A DNA stretch of 64,000 nt from an uncultured Flavobacteriaceae bacterium (GCA_947494205.1 CANLUH010000003.1:310001-374000), one strand, 5' to 3'. Numbered from the stretch's first letter, positions 55,969 to 64,000 are shown. Numbers and translations: made by a program. Notes: a model not told the origin generated them from the letters alone.

Positions 55969-56005
55969 GAGTCCTAGTATAAATTTTATACTATTTTTTA
56001 AATTA

Positions 56006-57034
56006 TTAATATTTTATTGTACGTTTAACGTGATTAGTAGGGTAATCCTCTCCTTCTTCATAAGACGCTTTTTCAATCCAGTTTCCTTTACTATCGTATT
56101 TGTACCAATATTTTGTTACACTTTTAGAGTCTTTTGTTCTATTATATCTTTCTTTTGGTATGAATAGCGTATAATCTATAGGATCATTTTTTGCATTATA
56201 GGTTTCAGTTATTCTTTCAAAGAACATATTATTTTTATCGTATGCTTCGTATGTAAGGCGGTTATTACTTGAATCATAAGTTTCAACCATTCTTTTTTCT
56301 TGTTTCCCGTTAAAATCATATAGTATACTTTCTATAACGTTTCCTCTAGAATCTGTTGTTTTTTCATACATTTTTACAAAAGCACCATCATATTTTTCTT
56401 TTTCTATTACTGTTAATCCATTATTATTGTATTCATACATTAATGCATTAGTTTCATAACCACTTTTATTATAAGACGTTTCATGGGTACACTTGCCGTT
56501 GGCATTGTATTTATAAATTGTTTTTTTATAAGGTGAGCCACCAAATCCTTCAGATTTTGGTCGTACACGTATTTCTTCTATTAATAAACCTTTTGTATTA
56601 TAACTATAAGTAGTTTTTTCTTCTAGAGTTTTATTGTCGTATTCTTTTTTTTCTGATAGAAGCCCTGTGTTGTTATATGTAAAGATTTGAGTTTCGATAT
56701 CCTCACCATCATCATTAGTATAATTTACTATTTTATTGTTTTTATAAGTATAGGTAGAAGTGCTTTCTAATTCACCATCGTCATCATACGTTTTTAGTAG
56801 AATGAGATTACCATCTTTATCATATTTCTCTAAGTAGGTCTGTTCGCAATCCTCATACTTATAAGGTGGATTTTCTTGCTCTACATAACAGTCAGATTCC
56901 TCTTTAATACTTTTAATTTTTGTTGCTTTAATACGTTTTGCATCAATTTCTATATAACCTATTAAATCGAAATCTTGAGCTTGCGTTGTTGCAATAGTTG
57001 TAACCGTTAGAAATGTTAGTAATAGATGTTTCAT
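56006..57034 (-). CDS. Secreted YD-repeat-like protein
   Basis: The 342-residue product has a signal peptide (1-19, ending TTQAQ) and some ten short repeats of the type YDxxGNLI/YNNTGLLSEKKEYD (examples near residues 70, 110, 140, 165, 190, 210, 235 and 315), like the YD repeats of Rhs/teneurin shells. There is no toxin-like C-terminal domain or Rhs core, so it is a stand-alone repeat protein, probably periplasmic or surface attached. It is followed by a small membrane protein gene 37 bases on. Confidence 0.75.
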   Translation of the reverse strand: MKHLLLTFLTVTTIATTQAQDFDLIGYIEIDAKRIKATKIKSIKEESDCYVEQENPPYKYEDCEQTYLEKYDKDGNLILLKTYDDDGELESTSTYTYKNNKIVNYTNDDGEDIETQIFTYNNTGLLSEKKEYDNKTLEEKTTYSYNTKGLLIEEIRVRPKSEGFGGSPYKKTIYKYNANGKCTHETSYNKSGYETNALMYEYNNNGLTVIEKEKYDGAFVKMYEKTTDSRGNVIESILYDFNGKQEKRMVETYDSSNNRLTYEAYDKNNMFFERITETYNAKNDPIDYTLFIPKERYNRTKDSKSVTKYWYKYDSKGNWIEKASYEEGEDYPTNHVKRTIKY

Positions 57035-57258
57035 AGCTGTTTGTTTATTATGTGTTTTAACAGGTGAATATGCTGAATATTTTTATTGAGAATAATGTCT
57101 ATTTGTAAATGAGGTGGGAACTAAAAATGTTTATTAATACATATAAAACATTTTTCTTTACGGACCCCAATTGATGGGTTTGACAGAATAGGCTAAAGCA
57201 TAAAACTTTTGGATTAAACTCCAAACCTTATATTAATTATAACCATTATTAATAACTT
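57035..57258. other. Intergenic region without recognised features
   Basis: A 224-base AT-rich spacer between two - strand genes. No clear terminator, RNA gene or repeat was found; a promoter for the YD-repeat gene should lie in its left half. Confidence 0.4.
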
Positions 57259-58143
57259 TTAATTTATGTTTAATTGAGTCGAGATATTAATTTCTTTTGA
57301 TGAGTTTTTATCTTTCAGCTTTGCATTCAATGTACAAGGGTTATGTATCTTTCCTTCTGTGAAACTAAGTTTAGCGGTTACTTGACTTTTCAAGTCTTTT
57401 GGATTGACTCCTACTTCTTCATAAGCACTCAAAAGATTTGGATTGGAGAGAATTGTATTCCCATTATTATTTGTTAAATCAAGTGAGAAAATTGGATAAA
57501 CCTTTTCGTTAGTTAATTCTAGACCTTCTACATCATTAAGAATTAGGATAAATAAATGTTCCGAGCTAATATTGTTTTTAAAAACGGGTTGCTTTAATGT
57601 TTCATCCCACAAATAGATAGTTGAGTATTCAATTCCATTACTTTTTATGTCTAATAAGTCATTTTCTATTACTGTAAAAGGTAATTCATAATTAAACGTT
57701 CCATCTCCTTTTTTATCTGTAATTTCAATAAAAACCTTGTATTTTTCATTATTCTTGTTTGGTAAAGCAGTTCTGAAATTTGCATGCAACTGAAGAGGTG
57801 AGAGGTCTGTTCCGTTATTTAAACTTTTAAGTAAGTTTGGGTTAGAAAGAACAGTATCTTTCTCGTTTTTTACAATATGCATTGAAAGTTCAGGAAATGT
57901 TTTCCCGTCTGAATTGGTTAATCCAGTAACGTTATTAAATACAATATTTACTTTTTCGCCATAGACAAATTCACTTCTATTCTCGGTTTCTCCACTAATC
58001 TCTATAATAATTTCATCAATTCCAATGCCATTACCTCTTGAATATGCACCAGTTGTTGCATCTGTATTTACTGATTGATTAAATTGACAAGAACTAAATG
58101 TTACGATGATTATTAATAAAATGATTGATTTAATATTTTGCAT
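57259..58143 (-). CDS. Lipoprotein with internal domain duplication
   Basis: The 294-residue product starts at the ATG 58141-58143, giving a lipoprotein signal (lipobox TFSSC). An upstream in-frame start would add 19 polar residues and spoil the signal. The mature part holds two related modules of about 100 residues, each with a VNIVFNNVTGL/LFILILNDVEGL strand, a T(V/I)LSNPNLL motif and a final strand before a short linker. No family recognised. It lies beside the first palindromic element at 58166-58284. Confidence 0.7.
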   Translation of the reverse strand: MQNIKSIILLIIIVTFSSCQFNQSVNTDATTGAYSRGNGIGIDEIIIEISGETENRSEFVYGEKVNIVFNNVTGLTNSDGKTFPELSMHIVKNEKDTVLSNPNLLKSLNNGTDLSPLQLHANFRTALPNKNNEKYKVFIEITDKKGDGTFNYELPFTVIENDLLDIKSNGIEYSTIYLWDETLKQPVFKNNISSEHLFILILNDVEGLELTNEKVYPIFSLDLTNNNGNTILSNPNLLSAYEEVGVNPKDLKSQVTAKLSFTEGKIHNPCTLNAKLKDKNSSKEINISTQLNIN

Positions 58144-58165
58144 TTGGTTTTTTGTTATTGTTACT

Positions 58166-58284
58166 AACGTTTTTGTATGACTCTTATGTGTTTTCAGCAA
58201 CTAATTTAGCAAATACAAACTGAATAGAAAATCCATGAGGATTTTTAGGAGTAGGCAAGTAGTGATTAATGAATTATATACGTT
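58166..58284. repeat. Imperfect palindromic element A (attC-like)
   Basis: This 119-base element begins AACGTTTTTGTATGA and ends TTATATACGTT, so its ends form an AACGT/ACGTT inverted pair. Inside it is a perfect 7-bp hairpin AAAATCC/GGATTTT (58228-58245 region). It aligns along most of its length with element B at 59964-60085, sharing CTAATTTAGCAAATA, AATAGAAAA and GATTAAT/CAATTAATTTATA. Confidence 0.75.
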
Positions 58285-58287
58285 TTT

Positions 58288-58785
58288 TTATTCCGTTAAA
58301 TGGCTAATTTTAGAGGCTGCATAAAAATAAGTTAATCCGGTGCCATTTCCTCCCATTGATTCACTATTCGCAATTGTTATGTTCAATTTGGGTAAAAGAT
58401 AATTTCCTTTCTCTATTTCGGAGTATTCAATTTCGTTCTTTTTAAATTGTCTTATAAAGTCCGAGATGTCATTTCCAAAATTAAGTCTAATATTTCCAAT
58501 TAAAATTTCATAACCAGAATGTACTTCTAATTCACTTAATTTATTGTCTTTATCGTAATTTAAAAACAACATATCATTTTTAGAGATTAGATTTTCGTAA
58601 ATATCTCTTCTTTGATGAATATTCATACTTTCGTCTCCGTCAAAAAATTGGGCAACATCAATTATTCTATCATCTTCTTTATGCTCATTTCCGATTTTTT
58701 CTCTGACAGAATTTCGTTCAGTATTCCATTCTATTTTAACAGAGTTAAGAATGAAGCCTTTATATGGTATGTATTCTATGTCCAT
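58288..58785 (-). CDS. Hypothetical cassette protein 1
   Basis: The 165-residue soluble product is not recognised. It has alternating beta strands and helices, with a hydrophilic middle (NEHKEDDRIIDVAQFFDGDESMN) and a glycine-rich end (NSESMGGNGTGLTYFYA). Its size, charge and setting are like those of immunity or small accessory proteins of polymorphic systems, but there is no direct evidence. It begins 11 bases after the next gene (58797-59111), on the same strand, so the two are co-transcribed. It ends 4 bases from palindromic element A. Confidence 0.6.
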   Translation of the reverse strand: MDIEYIPYKGFILNSVKIEWNTERNSVREKIGNEHKEDDRIIDVAQFFDGDESMNIHQRRDIYENLISKNDMLFLNYDKDNKLSELEVHSGYEILIGNIRLNFGNDISDFIRQFKKNEIEYSEIEKGNYLLPKLNITIANSESMGGNGTGLTYFYAASKISHLTE

Positions 58786-58796
58786 TTTTAATTTGT

Positions 58797-59111
58797 TTAT
58801 GTTAATGCCATATATATGTCATAAATATTAGCAACTATAGCTGATAGGAATAGCATAATAATTCCGAAGTTAATTACAATCCCAATTATTTTTTTAGCTG
58901 TATTCGGTTCTTTGATTCCTTTTAGTGATTTAATAAATCCAATAATACTAATAATTCCAACAGCGAAAGTTAGCAGTCCGATTAAAAGAGAACCGAAATC
59001 AGATTTGAATAGGTGCGTTATTTGAGTGAGAACTATCAATAGTAGAATTAGTCCAATTCCTAAAACTCCGTGTTTGAATCCTTTATGTGAATTTATATTA
59101 TTTTCCGTCAT
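58797..59111 (-). CDS. Hypothetical cassette membrane protein
   Basis: The 104-residue product has three predicted membrane helices (about 14-32, 39-62 and 73-98) separated by a short basic loop (KSLKGIKEPNTAKK). The layout resembles small DUF4190-like membrane proteins, without certain family assignment. It lies between the two other cassette genes, on the same strand. Confidence 0.6.
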   Translation of the reverse strand: MTENNINSHKGFKHGVLGIGLILLLIVLTQITHLFKSDFGSLLIGLLTFAVGIISIIGFIKSLKGIKEPNTAKKIIGIVINFGIIMLFLSAIVANIYDIYMALT

Positions 59112-59189
59112 TAAAATTTAGTCAAATTTTGTTTCTGTTTAAAACTACTAAAATCTAAGTTTAAATTTCATGCTATGTTGGTTGTAGTT

Positions 59190-59939
59190 TTAATTCAATT
59201 CTTTTATCTCAAAATAACATCTTTCACAGACTAATTTGATTTTCGCGAATTCCATAGATTTATCATTCCAACCATTTGTTTTTATTCGTTCTTTTTCGCA
59301 TTCAGAACACCAGGCTTGAAAGTCATCATTTTCGTCTAATTCCATGCCTCGATAGGTTTCAAATGCTTCTTCGAATCCGATTTTTGATTCTGTATCCAAA
59401 TGTTGACATATAAATGCTTTTCTTAATTTTCCGTGAACTCCACATTTAATTAATCCACTTTCTATTTTTTCAGCTTCTTTTTTTGTTATTTGTTCTGTCA
59501 AAAGGAAATATACTTCTAAATGTTCAGAAATTACTCGATAAGTTCCAATTCCTCCAATTATGTCAAATGCGACAGAAGTCAATTCCCAACCAGTGTATTT
59601 ATCTCCATCAAAGTATGCATTAGTCAGATTGTCGTATTTCTTTTTTTCTCCGAATTCTTTGACTTTTAAAGTTTGAAATTTTCTAGTTTCAACAGAGTCT
59701 TCATTTGCCCAAGCCCACATCCAAGTATTTGTCTTTTGGGAAAATGTTCCTATAGGGATGTATCTGAAATAAATTTCTTTATTCTCAGAGTAAAGCCTTA
59801 ATATTTCACACGATTGATTGTAAAACCAATTGTCATAATTGTCAATGCCATATTCTTGTCTGAAATCATTTTGGAATTCAGTCAGTTTTTGACAAATCTT
59901 ATTGGCGTATTTATCGTATTTAAGAGGTCTAAATATCAA
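59190..59939 (-). CDS. DUF6882-like protein with C-terminal zinc-binding cysteines
   Basis: The 249-residue soluble product has a central region like DUF6882 (LYSENKEIYFRYIPIGTF, then the tryptophan-rich TWMWAWAN near residues 72-79, and TGWELTSVAFDIIGGIG). The C-terminal part carries CQH, CSEC (about 212-215) and CERC (about 238-241) pairs, suggesting a zinc ribbon. The combination is not one I know. It is the first gene of the three between the two palindromic elements and starts 24 bases from element B. Confidence 0.6.
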   Translation of the reverse strand: MIFRPLKYDKYANKICQKLTEFQNDFRQEYGIDNYDNWFYNQSCEILRLYSENKEIYFRYIPIGTFSQKTNTWMWAWANEDSVETRKFQTLKVKEFGEKKKYDNLTNAYFDGDKYTGWELTSVAFDIIGGIGTYRVISEHLEVYFLLTEQITKKEAEKIESGLIKCGVHGKLRKAFICQHLDTESKIGFEEAFETYRGMELDENDDFQAWCSECEKERIKTNGWNDKSMEFAKIKLVCERCYFEIKELN

Positions 59940-60226
59940 TTTAGTTCATTTTTTGTGTTAACTCCAACGATTTTGTATATGCTTTGTTGTATAGTTTAGC
60001 AGGTAATTTAGCAAATAAATACCAAATAGAAAACCCTGCAAGGTTTGTAAGTAAGCTTAGCTAGTCAATTAATTTATATCGTTGGCTATTGCATTATTTT
60101 AAGTATCTCGATTAAATTCTTTGCTTTTTTATTTTGTGAAGTTAATATTCAGCTGATTAGTAGTATAATCTAATTATTTGTTATAATTTATCTCATGATA
60201 TACTAACTATTTAAAAACAAAGATTT
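59940..60226. other. Intergenic region with element B
   Basis: This 287-base gap separates divergent genes. It holds palindromic element B; the remainder (60086-60226) is AT-rich and must contain the promoter of the 330-residue gene, but no clean TAnnTTTG was found. Confidence 0.5.
59964..60085. repeat. Imperfect palindromic element B (attC-like)
   Basis: This 122-base element begins CCAACGAT and ends ATCGTTGG, a perfect 8-bp inverted pair. Inside, AAACC and GGTTT form a hairpin at the position where element A has AAAATCC/GGATTTT, so the stem is kept although the bases differ. Shared sequence with element A includes TAATTTAGCAAATA and AATAGAAAA. Confidence 0.78.
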
Positions 60227-61219
60227 ATGAAAACACTCGAGCCTAATCACATACCAGCCAAAGGTTGGAAAGGTGGATTTCTTAAAAAACATCCAGAAGC
60301 TAACTATCCTAATCCAGACCTTAGTAATCTGGATACAACAGGAAACTTAGATAATATAGGTAAGATAACACGACAACAGCGTGTTTTATGGCCAGAGTTT
60401 ACTTGGGAAACAGAAAAAGGAGCTAAAGATCCTAAACGATGTTTTCAAATGTTTGCACCAGATATATCGCGAATGGGTTATGATGATTCTGGGCGTTCTT
60501 GGTCTATTATTTGCCCACAACAAGGCACTTTTATTCCTGGTGTAGGTACTTTAAATGTTGAAGTAACTGTAACAGGACAAAAAGGTTGGGTAGACGAGTC
60601 TAATAAAACACAAGCTATAGATTTGTCGGTTAAACCTAAAGTTTGGTTTAGTAAAAGTGCACACCAATCTCCAATAGGGAAGATGTTATGGTCTGTTTTC
60701 GAGATGAATCATCTTGGGTTTAGTTTTCCTTCAGAAAAGAATAAAGCGATACAAATAAATACGTACAAAACAGATAAGCAAAAAACACGTGTTATTTCTA
60801 TAAGGGATGGTTTGTTTTTAGGTGATAATATCCCTGCATTTACAGATCACAGCACAGAGTCTTGGAATCATGCTAATCTTGAAGTAGAAATAGGGCCTAT
60901 AGATACAAGTAAACATGATATGGTTACAGAATTTAATTTATTGGTAATGGATGCATTTAACTTGTTTTCTGGGAATATGCTTAAAGAGGGTAATATTTTA
61001 GCATGGAATGTATGGTTTGATGCGCCTATGAAAGCCAACCCAAAAGAATGGAAAAATCATGCTAAGATTTGGCGTAAATCTATAGATGTTGATCATTGTA
61101 GTCCAGACGGTAATTCAACACCTCCAAGGTTTGCAGATGGAAAGCCATTTATAGCGAAAGATGAAATTATGGAAGATGTAATTTTAGCATTTAAAAAGTT
61201 TATAAAGAAACATCTTTAA
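60227..61219 (+). CDS. Hypothetical soluble protein, tryptophan-rich
   Basis: The 330-residue product has no signal peptide, lipobox or membrane helix and is not recognised. Striking features are many tryptophans (for example AKGWKGGF, VLWPEFTWETEKG, NILAWNVWFDAP, EWKNHAKIWRKS), a run of apparent beta strands in the middle and a helical C-terminus (EIMEDVILAFKKFIKKHL). It stands alone on the + strand between element B and a hairpin repeat, beside genes that look accessory. It may be part of the same mobile neighbourhood. Confidence 0.6.
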   Translation: MKTLEPNHIPAKGWKGGFLKKHPEANYPNPDLSNLDTTGNLDNIGKITRQQRVLWPEFTWETEKGAKDPKRCFQMFAPDISRMGYDDSGRSWSIICPQQGTFIPGVGTLNVEVTVTGQKGWVDESNKTQAIDLSVKPKVWFSKSAHQSPIGKMLWSVFEMNHLGFSFPSEKNKAIQINTYKTDKQKTRVISIRDGLFLGDNIPAFTDHSTESWNHANLEVEIGPIDTSKHDMVTEFNLLVMDAFNLFSGNMLKEGNILAWNVWFDAPMKANPKEWKNHAKIWRKSIDVDHCSPDGNSTPPRFADGKPFIAKDEIMEDVILAFKKFIKKHL

Positions 61220-61275
61220 GGTTATTCTAAATATAAGCGATTGCTTAAAAAGAATTGTAATTTACTTTGTTAAGT

Positions 61276-61325
61276 TAAGCTTGTCGAAACTACTATTAAT
61301 ACAATAAAATATTTCGGCAAGCTTA
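61276..61325. repeat. Long hairpin between convergent genes
   Basis: TAAGCTTGTCGAAA (61276-61289) pairs with TTTCGGCAAGCTTA (61312-61325) over 14 bp with one G-U pair; loop of 22 bases. No T run follows. It resembles dispersed 'TTCGACAAGCTT' repeats seen in Bacteroidota genomes (from memory) and could also serve as a weak bidirectional terminator. Confidence 0.6.
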
Positions 61326-61378
61326 ATATATAACATACAGCTATACTTTTTAGGTGCTTTGTAAATTCTTATTATAGA

Positions 61379-63049
61379 TTAGTTCTTTAATAACAACAAT
61401 TCTTTCTCTACCTTTTTTATTGTATAGGATTTAACGGTTTCCCCTTTGTTATCCATTAAAGTTAGTAGCATGGTTGCAGCATTAAAATTCCAAGTGCCGT
61501 CGGCCATACCGTGTCTGTCGGTAGCAGATAAACTCATGTACTCACAGGTGCCATCTTTAGCCAGTTCCATTTTAAAGCGAAAACGGCTAGGTGGAAAGGT
61601 TTTATAGTCTGTTGGACGAAATACCATACCCTCTGGATTGAGCTCTTGCTCTTCTCTAGAATCTGTCCAAGAGCCAATTAAGCTAGACGGTTCTATTGTT
61701 TGCGTTACTTTCTCTGGAACAGGTAGTTTTTCGAAGTCAATTTTAAAGGCTTCAAAGTCGTAAGGTTTACCTATTATTTTTTTGTTTTTATCTAACATAA
61801 AATAGCTTGGTGTTGCGCTTACATTATAATTATTTCCTATTGGATTGTCCCATTTACCTTCTCCAAATACATGAAGAAACTCTGGATAATCGTAAGTTTT
61901 ATTTTTCCAACGGTATAAATCGTTATCTAGTGCAATAGCAATAACTTGTAAACGGTCTTTGTCAATTCCAGCTGCATACGATTTTAGTTTAGGAATTTCA
62001 TCTAAACAATGCGAGCAAGTTGTGCTCCAAAAGAATATTAAATAGTTATTAGCTGTGTCTAATTCGTTTAGTTTTTTAGAGCTAGTTACGCCTTTATTGT
62101 TTGTTGTTTTTATTTCGAAATCTGGTGCGATATTACCAATGGATGCATTTCTAAAGTATATCATTTTTTCACTTAATTCAGTATCATTAGTTTCATTTGC
62201 CAATTGTATTAAATAACGTGTTGCAATATGGTTAGCTACGATTTCGTTTTCCTCTTGTGCAAATTGATTCCATAATATTTCTAATAAGATTTTCTGTATT
62301 TTAGGATGATTTTTAGAGGCTTTTGCCACATCGTCTACATTACTTTTAAAATCATTATTTCCATTATCTGGGTTTGCAAAACCAAACACATAATTTAAGC
62401 TAGACTCAATTAAAAAATTTGAGTTTTGTAGCATTTCGTTACCAAAATCGATAGGTGTAAAATAAGTGTCTTTTACATGTTTTGAAAAAGTTAAAACATC
62501 TTCATATTCACTAGGAATATATGGTTTGCCCGCTTTTATAAAGTTATACGCTAGTGTGCCTTCTGTAGCTTTCTCGAATTCGTTTTGTGTATCGTTTAGT
62601 ATCTTAAATACGCTGTTAAAACCTTCTATGTCTTTTGTGTCTTGAGAATAGTAGTTGTTAATACTTGCACCTACCATACTCATACTTTTATTGTATGCGG
62701 TTAGCATTTTATTTTCGGAAGATTCTATAAAGGTTAGCCCTTTTTCTAAATCGAATTCTAAAACAATATCTTCTTTTCCGTTATATAATAAATCGAAATT
62801 ATATTCGTCTTGCGGTTGCGCGTATACAATACGGTAAGTACCCGGTTTTTCTTTTTCGTCTAGAGTAATTTCAAAACTACCATCTTCTCCAATATTAGCA
62901 TTATTTATAAATACCGATGTTTCTGCTGTTACTTTATACAAAAAAGCGAATTTAAACTCTTCTGGAGGTGTAAACGTTCCTTTTATGGTATGTTGGGCTA
63001 ATAACAGGCTTGGTAATAGCGTAAGTACAAATAGTATTTTTTTAGTCAT
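61379..63049 (-). CDS. DUF4369-thioredoxin (TlpA-like)-lipocalin-like fusion protein
   Basis: The 556-residue product has a signal peptide (1-18, ending SLLLAQ), an N-terminal beta domain of DUF4369 type (about 19-110), a helical linker (about 110-300), and a TlpA-like thioredoxin domain (about 305-440, with the redox centre WSTTCSHCLDEIPK and the cis-Pro segment VSATPSYFML). A further domain (about 450-556, SLIGSWTDSREEQ to GTWNFNAATMLLTLMD) looks lipocalin-like and is an unusual addition. It is probably a periplasmic thiol-disulfide protein. It begins 33 bases after the mfd stop codon on the same strand. Confidence 0.85.
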   Translation of the reverse strand: MTKKILFVLTLLPSLLLAQHTIKGTFTPPEEFKFAFLYKVTAETSVFINNANIGEDGSFEITLDEKEKPGTYRIVYAQPQDEYNFDLLYNGKEDIVLEFDLEKGLTFIESSENKMLTAYNKSMSMVGASINNYYSQDTKDIEGFNSVFKILNDTQNEFEKATEGTLAYNFIKAGKPYIPSEYEDVLTFSKHVKDTYFTPIDFGNEMLQNSNFLIESSLNYVFGFANPDNGNNDFKSNVDDVAKASKNHPKIQKILLEILWNQFAQEENEIVANHIATRYLIQLANETNDTELSEKMIYFRNASIGNIAPDFEIKTTNNKGVTSSKKLNELDTANNYLIFFWSTTCSHCLDEIPKLKSYAAGIDKDRLQVIAIALDNDLYRWKNKTYDYPEFLHVFGEGKWDNPIGNNYNVSATPSYFMLDKNKKIIGKPYDFEAFKIDFEKLPVPEKVTQTIEPSSLIGSWTDSREEQELNPEGMVFRPTDYKTFPPSRFRFKMELAKDGTCEYMSLSATDRHGMADGTWNFNAATMLLTLMDNKGETVKSYTIKKVEKELLLLKN

Positions 63050-63082
63050 TTCTATAATGGTTTTCTTTATTCAAGACAATAA

Positions 63083-64000
63083 TTATTCCAAAATTGGATG
63101 CAATACATTTAAGGCTTGTTCTACAGTTTTTATGTTTTCAAAAGTAAGTAATAAACGCAAGCCATTACGTGTTTGTTTTTCTTTCATTTTACAGGCTCTT
63201 GGATTTTGTTGTACGTATTGCAATAACCTAGTAAAATTAGGGCTTTGGTAAAAACGGCTTTGTTGATCGTTTATAAAATAGCCTATAAGTCGTCCTTGTT
63301 TTAATATTACTTTTTCTATGCCTAATTTGGTAGCAATCCATTTAAGTTTTACACTGTTTAGTAAATCGACTACTTGCGTTGGTAGTTCTCCAAAACGGTC
63401 TACAAGTTCTGTTTCAAAGGTTGCTAATTCGGCTTCGGTTTTAAAGTTGTTTAATTGGGTATAAAGATTTAAACGCTCGGCAATATTATTAACGTAATCG
63501 TCTGGGAAAAGTAGTTCGAAATCTGTGTCTATGGTCATGTCCTTAACATAGTCTTTGTTTTCTGCTTCGTCTTCGTATAGATCTTTAAATTCGTTTTCTT
63601 TTAATTCTTCAATAGCTTCGTTTAATATTTTTTGGTAGGTATCGAAACCAATTTCGTTAATAAATCCACTTTGTTCTCCACCTAATAAATCTCCTGCACC
63701 TCGTATTTCTAAATCTTTCATGGCAATATTAAATCCGCTACCTAATGCTGTAAATTGCTCTAAGGCTTGTATTCGTTTTCGGGCATCGTTAGTCATAGCC
63801 GAATATTCTGGCGTAATGAAATAACAGAATGCTTTTTTATTACTTCTACCCACACGACCACGCATTTGGTGTAGGTCGCTTAATCCAAAATTATTAGCAT
63901 TGTTTATAAAAATAGTATTGGCATTTGGTACATCTAGGCCACTTTCTATTATGGTAGTACTTACTAAAACATCGAAAGCACCATTCATAAACCCAAGCAT
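63083..64000 (-). CDS. mfd: Transcription-repair coupling factor, C-terminal part (cut by window edge)
   Basis: This is the C-terminal 305 residues or so of Mfd, the ATP-dependent DNA translocase that removes stalled RNA polymerase and recruits UvrA. The gene continues beyond base 64000; the methionine at the edge is internal. Helicase motif V (VLVSTTIIESGLDVPNANTI) and motif VI (HQMRGRVGRSNKKAFCY) are followed by the TRG-like and D7 domains (ERLNLYTQLNNFKTEAEL, VDRFGELPTQV). UvrC is encoded at 10231 in this window, but not in the same operon. Confidence 0.96.
   Translation of the reverse strand: MLGFMNGAFDVLVSTTIIESGLDVPNANTIFINNANNFGLSDLHQMRGRVGRSNKKAFCYFITPEYSAMTNDARKRIQALEQFTALGSGFNIAMKDLEIRGAGDLLGGEQSGFINEIGFDTYQKILNEAIEELKENEFKDLYEDEAENKDYVKDMTIDTDFELLFPDDYVNNIAERLNLYTQLNNFKTEAELATFETELVDRFGELPTQVVDLLNSVKLKWIATKLGIEKVILKQGRLIGYFINDQQSRFYQSPNFTRLLQYVQQNPRACKMKEKQTRNGLRLLLTFENIKTVEQALNVLHPILE

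Noticed and set aside
56006..57034. Rhs or polymorphic toxin
   Set aside because: Only short YD-like repeats are present; there is no Rhs core, no variable C-terminal toxin domain and no adjacent proven immunity gene.

Overview
The window looks like chromosomal DNA of a marine-type member of the Flavobacteriaceae (Bacteroidota). The evidence is AT-rich sequence, several copies of the Bacteroidota -7 promoter motif TAnnTTTG, few recognisable Shine-Dalgarno sites, TonB-dependent receptors with carboxypeptidase-like N-terminal domains paired with surface lipoproteins, type IX secretion (T9SS) C-terminal sorting domains, LytTR regulators, a DksA-like protein with a degenerate zinc finger, and the long form of IleRS. 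The genus cannot be fixed from the sequence alone. No rRNA, tRNA, CRISPR array, transposase or phage gene was recognised.

Layout. 0-5.5 kb: ileS, a TraR/DksA-like regulator, a small secreted protein and lspA, all on +. 5.5-10 kb: a PAS sensor kinase with a single-domain response regulator, then rimK, an AspA/AstE-type zinc hydrolase and 5-formyl-THF cyclo-ligase, all on -. 10.2-14.3 kb: uvrC and a patatin fused to an outer-membrane barrel. 14.4-21.8 kb: aromatic amino acid breakdown (hmgA, hppD, tryptophan 2,3-dioxygenase) interleaved with a DUF3108 protein, an M23 peptidase lipoprotein and pgi. 21.9-32.3 kb: two TonB receptor/lipoprotein pairs with a secreted EEP-type nuclease/phosphatase between them, which together could form a surface capture system. 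32.3-35 kb: small accessory genes, including one bracketed by two near-identical terminators, and a BAAT-type hydrolase. 35-36.7 kb: an HDAC-like deacylase gene and a gene-free compound repeat array. 36.7-43.3 kb: tex, a small T9SS cargo protein, a lipoprotein hydrolase, a lipocalin-like lipoprotein, a LytTR regulator and a penicillin-binding-like serine hydrolase.

43.3-52.9 kb: a tandem pair of diverged secreted paralogues of unknown function, metG, and a DUF1800/DUF1501 pair in which the DUF1501 protein has both a Tat-like signal and a T9SS sorting domain, then an LD-carboxypeptidase and yraN. 53.4-55.6 kb: an SDR, AraC and DUF2867 cluster. 55.7-61.3 kb is the most accessory-looking part: a YD-repeat secreted protein, a lipoprotein with an internal duplication, three small unfamiliar genes lying between two about 120-bp imperfect palindromes (58166-58284 and 59964-60085), and an orphan 330-residue protein. 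61.3-64 kb: a DUF4369-thioredoxin-lipocalin fusion and the C-terminal part of mfd, cut by the window edge.

The best candidates for something undescribed are the palindrome-bounded cassette at 58.1-60.1 kb, the double receptor/nuclease locus at 21.9-32.3 kb, the RimK/zinc hydrolase pair at 8.1-10 kb, and the terminator-bracketed gene at 32.3-32.8 kb.
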